From Bacillota bacterium (GTDB lineage Bacteria > Bacillota > Clostridia > Lachnospirales > Bianqueaceae), in contig JAFVHC010000154.1 in NCBI GenBank assembly GCA_017474705.1, forward strand, positions 1 through 6,129: 6,129 bases of DNA, read 5' to 3'. A program made the translations under genes and the position numbers. The notes under the pieces are model-generated. The model did no database searches, was not told where the DNA came from, and saw only the letters and a program-made list of their open reading frames with translations. Below, piece by piece: positions 1 to 5,818 of the stretch (the first letter of the stretch is position 1; each line of letters opens with the position of its first letter).

Positions 1-1558
1 CGATACGGCCGTCTTCCACAGCTCTTCTGCCGCCGATCCAGACCTGATCCATGCCCTCCGCCAGTCGCGCCGGATCTTCATACGTCGCTCGATCGATGAA
101 TTTCGTTTCGTCAAACAACAGTATGTCCGCGATAAAGCCCGGTGCAAGCACGCCTTTGTCTTTCAGCCGCATGCGCTCTGCAGGCATCCGGGTCATCTTG
201 TGCACCGCTTCCTCCAATGTCATGAGCCGCTTCTCTCGCACATATTCTCTTAAGAATTTCGGGAAAGTGCCATGCATACGGGGATGCGGTGTTTTGGTAT
301 CCGCGTAGATCGAATCCGAGATCAGGATCGAATATGGCAGCTGCGCGACGACATCCACATCCTGGTGTGACATACTGAGGTTGATGATCGCGGTCCTGCC
401 CTGTTCTTTGTGCATCATAGCGGCCGCCAGTGCGACAGCATCCTCATAGTCGGCCGATCGGGCTGCCGTTACCATATCCAGGCCGCGGAGTGACCCAAAC
501 TCAGGCAGCATGACCCCTGAGATCAGGATCCTGTCCCACCCCAGGGAGATCGCATAATTGTCCCAATCCGGCCATTCCTGCTGCACAGACGTTCGGAAAG
601 CCCGGACTCCTTCTTCTGTCCCCAATCTTTCGAGCGCCGCTTGCAGATCTCCCCGGACGAACGCCGGCGGCAGCATGGTGGTCAGTGCCGTAGAGCCGCC
701 ATCATATGGGTAGAAATCGCAGGACACATCCTGTCCCGTTGCGCGGGCAGCTTCAATCCTCCGTATGGCTTCATGGATCGCATGCCCCCAGTTCTTCATG
801 CCGCAGGATTTGAAATGAGAGATCTCCAGCGCGCAGCCTGCACGTCTGGCGATCTCGATGACTTCGTCGACACTTGCGACAAGGCTGTCGCCTTCACCTC
901 TGATATGTGCAGTGATCAAACCTCCATGCCGGCCCACCGGTTCCAGCAGAGCAGCGAATTCTTCCACCGTCCCATAACACTCCGGCAGGTACATGATCCC
1001 CAAAGATACGCCAGGCGCTCCGGCTTTCATTGCCTCATCGATCAATGCCCTGCCCTGCTCCAGTTCTTCTGCCGTCCATGGCTCGTCTGAGAAACCTTTG
1101 ACCGCGATGCGCACGGCACCGGTCCCGATCATGGCCGCCGTATCAACGGGCAGTTTCAGGTCCTGCAAAGCAGCCCGTAATTCCGGGTAGGTTTTAGGCA
1201 GATCCTTGTGCAGCGGTCCGAGTACAGGCTCATAATACGCGTACATCTCCTCCGGCTGATCCGGTGCCGGTGCAGGTGAGATACCACAATTGCCGACGAC
1301 TGTCGTTGTGATGCCCTGCCTGAGCATCGTTTCTCCATACGCCGTTCCTTGAAAAGGCATTACATCACAATGCCGATGGATATCGATGAATCCAGGTGTC
1401 ACCAAATGTCCCCGGGCATCGATCGTTTCATCGGCGATCAGATTCTTCTCACCTTCATAAACATCCAGGATCCCCAGTTCGTTGAAAAGGATGCCTCCTC
1501 TCCATACCGGCGCTCCTGTTCCATCACAGATCCTTGCATTATAGATATGAGTAGTCAT
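1..1558 (-). CDS. N-acyl-D-amino-acid deacylase (D-aminoacylase), amidohydrolase family; C-terminus cut by window edge
   Basis: The frame reads from ATG at 1558 to the left edge without a stop (519 codons), close to the usual 480-530 residues, so only a short tail is missing. It is a metal-dependent amidohydrolase. It shows the PGFIDIHRHCD motif (H61, H63), the VGNCGISPAP motif with the zinc-ligand Cys of this family (C91), HIRGEGD (H218), EISHFK (H248), ISDS with the catalytic Asp (D415), then PHPRMHGTFPKFL (residues 424-436) and KGVLAPGFIADILLFD (468-483), typical of D-aminoacylases. Known family reaction: hydrolysis of N-acyl-D-amino acids to a D-amino acid and a carboxylate, in the cytoplasm. 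AGGAG at 1568-1572 lies 9 bases before the ATG and supports the start. The more usual HxRxE motif with Asp/Asn before Glu has Gly here (HIRGE). Divergence from the PLP enzyme at 1647 suggests joint D-amino-acid use (inference). A dihydroorotase- or dipeptidase-like amidohydrolase is less likely because of the Cys and HPR...GTFP motifs. Confidence 0.93.
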   Translation of the reverse strand, partial: MTTHIYNARICDGTGAPVWRGGILFNELGILDVYEGEKNLIADETIDARGHLVTPGFIDIHRHCDVMPFQGTAYGETMLRQGITTTVVGNCGISPAPAPDQPEEMYAYYEPVLGPLHKDLPKTYPELRAALQDLKLPVDTAAMIGTGAVRIAVKGFSDEPWTAEELEQGRALIDEAMKAGAPGVSLGIMYLPECYGTVEEFAALLEPVGRHGGLITAHIRGEGDSLVASVDEVIEIARRAGCALEISHFKSCGMKNWGHAIHEAIRRIEAARATGQDVSCDFYPYDGGSTALTTMLPPAFVRGDLQAALERLGTEEGVRAFRTSVQQEWPDWDNYAISLGWDRILISGVMLPEFGSLRGLDMVTAARSADYEDAVALAAAMMHKEQGRTAIINLSMSHQDVDVVAQLPYSILISDSIYADTKTPHPRMHGTFPKFLREYVREKRLMTLEEAVHKMTRMPAERMRLKDKGVLAPGFIADILLFDETKFIDRATYEDPARLAEGMDQVWIGGRRAVEDGRI

Positions 1559-1578
1559 GTGCACACGCTCCTGCCTTA

Positions 1579-1607
1579 ATTATATCCTAAAGGCTTGCAT
1601 AATGCAC
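1579..1607 (-). promoter_or_regulatory. Candidate promoter for the D-aminoacylase gene
   Basis: On the minus strand a perfect TATAAT -10 box lies at 1584-1579, preceded after 17 bases by a weak -35 (GTGCAT, 1607-1602). The predicted transcript would start near 1573, giving a leader of only about 15 bases that contains the AGGAG site. The weak -35 sits inside a palindrome, which would fit activator or repressor control. The assignment rests on box matching only. Confidence 0.5.
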
Positions 1608-1623
1608 GTGATTCTTTTATCAT
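1595..1623 (+). promoter_or_regulatory. Candidate promoter for the D-serine dehydratase-like gene
   Basis: TTGCAT (1595-1600) and TATCAT (1618-1623) are separated by 17 bases. The -10 matches the consensus at five of six bases and the -35 at three. Transcription would start near 1630, just before the ribosome binding site. It overlaps the minus-strand promoter, so the two could not be occupied freely at once. This is a box match, not proof. Confidence 0.35.
1596..1606. promoter_or_regulatory. Palindrome over both -35 boxes, candidate operator
   Basis: TGCATAATGCA is a perfect 5+1+5 inverted repeat; with one mismatch, the flanking C1594 and G1608 also pair. It overlaps the last five bases of the plus-strand -35 (1595-1600) and five of the six bases of the minus-strand -35 (1602-1607), so one bound protein could control both divergent genes. 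No regulator gene is in the window. Confidence 0.35.
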
Positions 1624-1630
1624 ATAAGCA

Positions 1631-1639
1631 AGAGGTGAT
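1631..1639 (+). promoter_or_regulatory. Ribosome binding site that fixes the start at 1647
   Basis: AGAGGTGAT lies about 8 bases before the ATG at 1647. The frame stays open upstream to an ATG at 1557, but that would add 30 residues unlike the family and would run through the divergent promoters. The site therefore argues for the start at 1647. Confidence 0.7.
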
Positions 1640-1646
1640 CTCCAGC

Positions 1647-2756
1647 ATGTATGATAAATCCTACCACTTTGCGGAAGAAAACCAATTGTCTTCACCGCAG
1701 CTGATCTATTATGAAGATGGTATACGCCGCAATACCGAGGCCGCGATCCGTGCCGCGGGCGGTGCCGGCCGTCTTTGGCCCCATGTAAAATCACACAAGA
1801 TGCAGGCAATGATCCGCATGCAGCTCGAATATGGTATCCGCAGATTCAAGTGTGCTACATTGCGCGAAGCCCAAATGGCCGCTGCCGCCGGTGCGGATGA
1901 AGTCCTGCTCGCTTATATGCCGGTCGGGCCGAATCAAGAAGCATACCTGCGCTTATGTAAGCTGTATCCCGCCGTCCGCTTCCATACGATCGGAGATGAT
2001 CTGGATACACTGGCCCATCTTGGTTCCTTATCGGACAAACCGGTCTCTGTACTCCTCGACGTCGATACCGGCCTGCATCGCACTGGTGTACCGATCTCTT
2101 CTCTCGAGTCCTTCTATAGAGAGGCTTCCAAACTCCCCGGGATCCACATGCATGGTTTTCACGTTTATGATGGGGAGGATCATCAAAGCCTCCTGCAGGA
2201 CCGCATGGATGCCGTGACCCGGCTGGAACAGGCTTTTTTTCCGGTGTATGATCTGATACGCTCCCGCTTCGGACCACAGATCGTCATCTTCGGCGGTACG
2301 CCTTCCATGCCTTGTTTTGCAACCTGCCTTTCTCATTATCAGGATGCCTTTCTCTCCCCCGGCACCCTGTTTCTGGGTGACTACGGCTACAGCACTGCCT
2401 TCCCCGATATGAAGTATCCTCCCGCGGCCGCAGTACTGACCCGGGTGATCAGTCATCCGGGAGAAGGACGGTTCACGCTGGATTGCGGGACCAAAGCACT
2501 CTCCTGTGACCAGTCGGTCCCGGGCCACCTGGTCGGCATTCCTGCGGAGCCTGTCTTCCAGAACGAGGAGCATATGGTCTGCCGGATGCGGCAAGGCCTG
2601 GAAAGCCTTCGTCCCGCAGTCGGTACCGTATTGTACATCATCCCTGCGCATATCTGCACAACTACGATCCTGTATCCAAGAGTTCCTGTCATCCATGACG
2701 GCCATCTGATCGGTTCCTGGAGCGTTACGGCCCGTGATCGTCTGACGCAATTCTGA
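1647..2756 (+). CDS. D-serine dehydratase / D-threonine aldolase family PLP enzyme
   Basis: This 369-residue protein belongs to the fold-type III PLP enzymes with an alanine-racemase-like N-terminal barrel and a C-terminal D-serine-dehydratase-like domain. WPHVKSHK (44-51) is the family's PHxKxHK motif, with K48 the expected PLP lysine. DVDTGLHRTGV (138-148), GFHVYDG (170-176) and FGGTPS (215-220) line the cofactor barrel. PAHICTTTILYP (333-344) carries the HxC pair (H335, C337) that binds metal in this family, followed by DGHLIGSWSVTARDR (351-365). Known reactions are D-Ser to pyruvate and ammonia, or D-Thr to glycine and acetaldehyde. The Cys in HxC is like eukaryotic-type D-serine dehydratase, where characterised D-threonine aldolases have Asp; this is suggestive only. 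Length is normal and no signal peptide is seen, so it is cytoplasmic. No terminator separates it from the tRNA promoter 10 bases downstream, so some read-through into the tRNA is likely. The divergent D-aminoacylase could supply its substrate (inference). Confidence 0.9.
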   Translation: MYDKSYHFAEENQLSSPQLIYYEDGIRRNTEAAIRAAGGAGRLWPHVKSHKMQAMIRMQLEYGIRRFKCATLREAQMAAAAGADEVLLAYMPVGPNQEAYLRLCKLYPAVRFHTIGDDLDTLAHLGSLSDKPVSVLLDVDTGLHRTGVPISSLESFYREASKLPGIHMHGFHVYDGEDHQSLLQDRMDAVTRLEQAFFPVYDLIRSRFGPQIVIFGGTPSMPCFATCLSHYQDAFLSPGTLFLGDYGYSTAFPDMKYPPAAAVLTRVISHPGEGRFTLDCGTKALSCDQSVPGHLVGIPAEPVFQNEEHMVCRMRQGLESLRPAVGTVLYIIPAHICTTTILYPRVPVIHDGHLIGSWSVTARDRLTQF

Positions 2757-2766
2757 TCCTGTTTCC

Positions 2767-2795
2767 TTGACAACCCGCAAGTAAAATGCTATCAT
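2767..2795 (+). promoter_or_regulatory. tRNA-Leu promoter
   Basis: A perfect TTGACA (2767-2772), a 17-base spacer and TATCAT (2790-2795, five of six consensus bases) predict a start near 2802, about 7 bases before the mature tRNA. It is the strongest-looking promoter in the window, as expected for a stable RNA gene. It begins only 10 bases after the stop codon of the preceding gene. Confidence 0.8.
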
Positions 2796-2808
2796 GAGCA
2801 CTGCATGA

Positions 2809-2889
2809 GCGGATGTGGCGGAATTGGCAGACGCACCAGACTTAGGATCTGGCGCCTACGGCGTGGGGGTTCGAGTCCCTTCATCCGCA
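2809..2889 (+). tRNA. tRNA-Leu, anticodon UAG
   Basis: The acceptor stem GCGGATG (2809-2815) pairs with CATCCGC (2882-2888), followed by discriminator A at 2889. The anticodon stem CCAGA/TCTGG (2836-2840 with 2848-2852) encloses the loop CTTAGGA with anticodon TAG at 2843-2845, reading CUN leucine codons. A long variable arm (GCC-TAC-GGC, near 2854-2862) marks a class II tRNA such as Leu. The T-loop is TTCGAGT, and its stem includes two G-U pairs. The 3' CCA is not encoded (TCA follows the discriminator), so a CCA-adding enzyme must supply it. It is a single tRNA with its own promoter and terminator. Confidence 0.97.
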
Positions 2890-2891
2890 TC

Positions 2892-2927
2892 AAAAAAGCC
2901 CTTTGTCGATCGACAAAAGGCTTTTTT
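2892..2927. terminator. Bidirectional intrinsic terminator between tRNA-Leu and the convergent DUF1015 gene
   Basis: AAAAAAGCC (2892-2900) pairs with GGCTTTTTT (2919-2927). After one C-A mismatch, the 16-base palindrome TTTGTCGATCGACAAA (2902-2917) continues the stem with a GATC loop. The T run follows the hairpin on the plus strand and the A run gives a T run on the minus strand, so it can end transcripts from both sides. It begins two bases after the tRNA discriminator and abuts the minus-strand TAG stop at 2928-2930. Confidence 0.88.
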
Positions 2928-4532
2928 CTATTGCAGCATCCGACACTCAAGCCTGCATCTGCGGTCCACAGGATCTCCCAGGACCAGTGCATCCGCCGGC
3001 AGACGGATCTCGGCCATCACCATTTTCAGGATCTCCTCTTTGGTCGGTGCATTCCAGTACAGGGCGACCTTTCCCGCTTCCTGTGCCGCTGATGTGACCT
3101 CTTCTGCTCCTGCATGATACGTGATCATACTGTCATACAATGCAGCGCTGGTATTGAGCGCGGGCAGAAGCATCGTCAGTGGATACGGGGCCAATAAACT
3201 GCGCCTTCGCTTATAGGGGATGCTGAATGATCCAGTCTCATGGCCCGAGCTGTACCGGACCTCGATCTCGTGCTGTCGGGGACGTCCAGGATGCGTCCCC
3301 GGGTACATCTCATTGAGGATGACCGACAAAGCTTTCTTGTCGACTGCACATACGGGATATGACGGCAATATATGCACCGACTCTTCATGAAGGTTGACGA
3401 TCTCTACCATATGGTACCTGATCGGCATGAGCCTTGCGGCCTCTACTCCTTCTTTTGCCTTAGCATGTTCATAAGCCAGGACCGCACCCGCCAATTCTTC
3501 TGTGCCTTGCAGGACGAAAAACACATAGGGAGCAGCATTGGTCCTAAGTCGGCTTGTGAAATAACCCGGGTCTGCCATGACGTCCAGCCTTTCCAGCACC
3601 CTTTCCTGCAGCCGGACCGGGAGGACGTACCCTGTGATCCTGCCTTTCTGTCCGGGGATGGAGATGTCATACACCTGGTGCATATCTTCTTTTTCTTTCT
3701 CCAGCGGTTCGATCAATTCGTGAAAAGGATCATCCACCGCCAGCACGACGCTTGTCGATTCCGGAGCGCGGTTCTCCCGGATCGTCATGGCATGGGCAGA
3801 CAGCAGCATGTCCGGTTCATTCAGGAAACGGACCGGAGCATGGACATCCTGCGACAATGAGACCTGCTCCAGATCCAGGCAGCCGACCAGCCCTTTGCGC
3901 AGGGACCCGTCTTCCAGTCTGCGCTCTACATACATCAAAGTCTGCGGATGGAAACGCAGCAGCGACTGTTCCTGATACAAACGCAGCGTAATGATCTGCT
4001 CATCGGTCAGCACCGGATCCGCCGGCCGGCACCAAGTCTTCCACAGATGGTCCATCGGCACCTGGATATCGGAAGGTCGGATCAATTGCTGCCTGGCTGC
4101 CAACACGAACCAATCGTGGACGTGATCTAACACTTCAGCCGGCATATCTTCACCATTCAGATGCAAGATCCGAGGCCCTTGGAACAAGGTCAACCGCAGG
4201 TCTTCCTGATCGATCCTCTGCACGATTCCACGGCCGACACCGCTGACGCGGGCCAACTGCAGGATACTGATCTGATCGATGAAACGCAGCACTGCAAGAA
4301 TATAGTTACGGATGGGGTGCGGCATGACCAATAATTCCACGCGCGGATGCTGGTGCAGCCTCCTGTCGACGATCGCTTCCACTTCTTTGTCGGTAAAACC
4401 AAAATGAGCCTGCTTTTCTTCGAGGAATATGGCTGGTTCCGGAATGGTCATATAATCTTCGAACCTGCCCCAGAACCGAAGACGCTCAGCGATCTCATCC
4501 CGATCGATGACACTGTCCTCGCTTTGGTACAT
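2928..4532 (-). CDS. RAYT C-terminal HTH tail fused to a degenerate DUF1015-like domain (downstream part of a frameshifted gene)
   Basis: From the first ATG at 4532 this frame encodes 534 residues, but it is open further upstream and there spells YPWSSYW directly before the Met. PWSSY is a hallmark of the REP-type transposase encoded in the other frame, so this is very probably its continuation. Residues 74-108 (PIRNYILAVLR to GVGRGIVQRID) match the HTH tail of Firmicute RAYT proteins. From about 190 to 534 it follows DUF1015: YVERRLEDGSLRKGLVG (201-217), the IRENRAPES and VDDP segments (251-269), YHMVEIVNLHEES (373-385) and a C-terminal LECR near 528-531. The N-terminal part of DUF1015 (roughly 110-190) is shortened or unclear. 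Where the family has DGNHSLATAK, this protein has QGTEELAGAV (342-351), so the presumed active motif is gone. The function of DUF1015 is not established. Independent translation from 4532 is conceivable, because GGAG lies 10 bases upstream. Confidence 0.75.
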   Translation of the reverse strand: MYQSEDSVIDRDEIAERLRFWGRFEDYMTIPEPAIFLEEKQAHFGFTDKEVEAIVDRRLHQHPRVELLVMPHPIRNYILAVLRFIDQISILQLARVSGVGRGIVQRIDQEDLRLTLFQGPRILHLNGEDMPAEVLDHVHDWFVLAARQQLIRPSDIQVPMDHLWKTWCRPADPVLTDEQIITLRLYQEQSLLRFHPQTLMYVERRLEDGSLRKGLVGCLDLEQVSLSQDVHAPVRFLNEPDMLLSAHAMTIRENRAPESTSVVLAVDDPFHELIEPLEKEKEDMHQVYDISIPGQKGRITGYVLPVRLQERVLERLDVMADPGYFTSRLRTNAAPYVFFVLQGTEELAGAVLAYEHAKAKEGVEAARLMPIRYHMVEIVNLHEESVHILPSYPVCAVDKKALSVILNEMYPGTHPGRPRQHEIEVRYSSGHETGSFSIPYKRRRSLLAPYPLTMLLPALNTSAALYDSMITYHAGAEEVTSAAQEAGKVALYWNAPTKEEILKMVMAEIRLPADALVLGDPVDRRCRLECRMLQ

Positions 4533-4933
4533 CCAATAAGAACTCCAGGGATATGCTCCATCGACGAGGCCAGTCCCTTCCGCACCGGTTCTTGATGTAT
4601 GTAACGCGCCGCCTTCAAGATCTCTCCATCCCTTTCGAGCCGTTCCATGCTGGGCCGTCCGCGGAAGATGCTCCCTTCATGATTGTACTGTCTGCGGTAC
4701 CAATGTGAATAGGAAACACCGACCCGCCGCATCAGCCCTGAGACTTCCTGCTCTGTCCCTCGCATCAGAAAATGTGCATGATTATCAAAGATCGCAAAAG
4801 CATACAACTGGATCCCCAACTGTGTTTTATAGCGGACGATCCGTTCCCAGTATGCTTCTTTATTGGTATCGCCCGCAAAAGCATTCGCGTTATGGATGCC
4901 CTGGACTACGATATGATAGACCGGTTTGTTCAT
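4448..4933 (-). CDS. REP-associated tyrosine transposase (RAYT), Y1/HUH catalytic domain; frameshifted after residue 127
   Basis: The frame gives 161 residues; roughly the first 127 are a Y1_Tnp domain. IFDNHAHFLM (48-57) contains the HUH metal-binding pair H52 and H54. SHWYRRQYNHEGSIFRGR (76-93) is the conserved segment that reads FNRRYxRxGHxFQGR in relatives. AARYIHQEPVRKGL (108-121) contains the likely nucleophile Y111, with Glu where YIxxNPVxxG proteins usually have Asn. Known RAYT proteins cut and join single-stranded DNA at short palindromic repeats and are usually single-copy, domesticated genes. After residue 127 the normal YPWSSY motif appears only in the -1 frame, so residues 128-161 here are probably meaningless. 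The strong AGGAGGGA at 4941-4948, 7 bases before the ATG, supports the start. No transposon ends were found. Together with 2928-4532 it would form a protein of about 668 residues. Confidence 0.85.
   Translation of the reverse strand: MNKPVYHIVVQGIHNANAFAGDTNKEAYWERIVRYKTQLGIQLYAFAIFDNHAHFLMRGTEQEVSGLMRRVGVSYSHWYRRQYNHEGSIFRGRPSMERLERDGEILKAARYIHQEPVRKGLASSMEHIPGVLIGCTKARTVSSIGMRSLSVFGSGAGSKII
4533..4555 (-). other. Frameshift junction in the RAYT-DUF1015 gene
   Basis: The upstream frame reads ATG GAG CAT ATC CCT, while the homologous continuation reads TAT CCC TGG AGT TCT TAT TGG ATG (4553 down to 4530). The shared T at 4553 shows a -1 shift, as if one base had been lost in DNA. No X-XXY-YYZ slippery heptamer is visible at this point. 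An indel or a base error is therefore more likely than programmed frameshifting. Confidence 0.75.
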
Positions 4934-4975
4934 GATACACTCCCTCCTGCTTTATGGCCTTTTCATCTGCCATTT

Positions 4976-5004
4976 ATTGTAGCAAAGGCAGCCGGAGGCT
5001 TCCA
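4976..5004 (-). promoter_or_regulatory. Candidate promoter for the RAYT gene
   Basis: On the minus strand TACAAT (4981-4976) is preceded after 17 bases by TGGAAG (5004-4999), a three-of-six match to TTGACA. A start near 4969 would leave a leader of about 35 bases carrying the AGGAGGGA site. The -35 is weak, which fits the low expression usual for RAYT genes (inference). Confidence 0.35.
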
Positions 5005-5013
5005 GAACACGCG

Positions 5014-5050
5014 ATGTCCGGTTTTCCCGGCAACTGGACATACCATGTCC
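5014..5050. repeat. Three ATGTCC/GGACAT half-sites in the divergent control region
   Basis: ATGTCC occurs at 5014-5019, its complement GGACAT at 5036-5041, and ATGTCC again at 5045-5050. The last two form a perfect 6+3+6 inverted repeat that overlaps the GDPD -35 box. The two same-direction copies lie 31 bases apart, close to three helical turns. Within the first gap, CCGG-TTTTC-CCGG (5018-5030) can form a small hairpin. The layout suggests a dimeric regulator or RAYT-related palindromes; neither is proven. Confidence 0.4.
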
Positions 5051-5064
5051 AACCATGCTATAAT
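5035..5064 (+). promoter_or_regulatory. Promoter of the GDPD-AlaX operon
   Basis: TGGACA (5035-5040, five of six bases) and a perfect TATAAT (5059-5064) are 18 bases apart. TG at 5056-5057 makes an extended -10. The start would be near 5071, directly before the ribosome binding site AGGGAG (5074-5079). The -35 box lies within the inverted repeat GGACAT-ACC-ATGTCC. Confidence 0.75.
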
Positions 5065-5086
5065 AACAGTTTGAGGGAGATACTAT

Positions 5087-5818
5087 ATGAATACGATCAA
5101 AATCGACACACAAGGTGTCCGACTGGTGGCACACCGAGGCTTGAGCGGTATCGAGCCGGAAAACACCCATGCAGCTTTTATTGCCGCAGCGAACCGCTCC
5201 TATCATGCCATCGAAACAGACGTCCATGTGACCCGCGACGGGAAATACATCTGCACGCATGATGATACTACCGGTCGTGTGGCAACGCGCAATCTGACGG
5301 TAGAAAACACGGATTATCAAGAACTGCGGCAGATCCTGCTGCATGAGCATGACGGCAGTACCGGACGGACCGATCTTCGGCTTCCTTCTTTGGAAGAGTA
5401 TGCCCGGATCTGCTATCGATATGAAAAAGCATCTTTTTTGGAACTGAAAAATCGTATCGCACCCGGCCATATCGAAAAGATCATCACAGTCATGCGCCGC
5501 TGTCATCAATTGGACCATACTGTTTTCATTTCTTTTGACCGAGATAATCTGATCGACCTGCGGCATATGCTGCCTTCACAGCCGCTGCAGTTCCTTTGTG
5601 AAAAATACAACGCCGAGGTCCTTGCGTTCCTCAAGGAGAACAAACTGGATCTGGACATTGCAGGGCGTGCTTTGTCCTCGCAGGGGATCGAAGAAGTGCA
5701 CCAGATCGGACAGGCAGTCAACGTATGGACGATCAACGATGTAAAGACCGCTAAATTCTGGATCGCACAAGGCGTCGATTATATCACCACCAATATTCTG
5801 GAACAGGAGCACAAATGA
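5087..5818 (+). CDS. Glycerophosphodiester phosphodiesterase (GDPD family)
   Basis: The 243-residue protein is a complete single-domain GDPD barrel of the usual cytoplasmic size. AHRGLSGIEPENT (15-27) carries the catalytic H16 and R17 and metal-binding E23. ETDVHVTRDG (43-52) carries E43 and D45. THDD (57-60) carries the second catalytic His, H58. PSLEEY (100-105), FLELKN (117-122, E119 and K121), ISFD (148-151), VWTIND (213-218) and GVDYITTN (229-236) complete the family signature. The known reaction hydrolyses glycerophosphodiesters such as glycerophosphocholine or glycerophosphoethanolamine to sn-glycerol 3-phosphate and an alcohol, using a divalent metal. No signal peptide or membrane segment is seen, so it acts in the cytoplasm, like UgpQ rather than secreted GlpQ. 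AGGGAG lies 7 bases before the ATG. Its TGA overlaps the start of alaX, so the two are translationally coupled. Confidence 0.95.
   Translation: MNTIKIDTQGVRLVAHRGLSGIEPENTHAAFIAAANRSYHAIETDVHVTRDGKYICTHDDTTGRVATRNLTVENTDYQELRQILLHEHDGSTGRTDLRLPSLEEYARICYRYEKASFLELKNRIAPGHIEKIITVMRRCHQLDHTVFISFDRDNLIDLRHMLPSQPLQFLCEKYNAEVLAFLKENKLDLDIAGRALSSQGIEEVHQIGQAVNVWTINDVKTAKFWIAQGVDYITTNILEQEHK

Noticed and set aside
641..1090. A 149-codon plus-strand open frame
   Set aside because: It is antisense to the D-aminoacylase, Cys/Arg/His-rich, with no motif recognised.
1557..1646. A longer start for the D-serine dehydratase-like protein at ATG 1557
   Set aside because: The extra 30 residues do not look like the family, the region holds both divergent promoters, and a good ribosome binding site precedes ATG 1647.
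2028..2801. A 257-codon open frame on the minus strand
   Set aside because: It is antisense to the well-supported PLP enzyme, has no recognisable motif, and crosses the tRNA promoter.
2793..2810. Direct repeat CATGAGC (2793-2799 and 2804-2810) before the tRNA, possibly an integration scar
   Set aside because: Seven bases are too short, and no second copy of the tRNA 3' end was seen in the window, so there is no support for an attachment site.
2805..3117. Small plus-strand open frames starting in or beside the tRNA
   Set aside because: They translate the tRNA and terminator and then run antisense to the DUF1015 region; no ribosome binding site fits.
3372..3860. A 162-codon plus-strand open frame
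   Set aside because: It is antisense to the DUF1015-like region, with low-complexity Cys/His/Phe-rich content and no family motif or convincing start.
4545..4575. Programmed -1 ribosomal frameshifting
   Set aside because: No slippery heptamer or downstream pseudoknot is visible at the homology switch point; an indel or base error is simpler, though expression data could change this.
2928..4933. The RAYT gene as a complete IS200/IS605 insertion sequence
   Set aside because: No paired end hairpins, TnpB or accessory gene were seen, and the protein has the RAYT-type PWSSY and HTH tail.
4952..5566. A 204-codon minus-strand open frame
   Set aside because: It is antisense to the GDPD gene, whose catalytic motifs are all present, and it would cover the divergent promoters.
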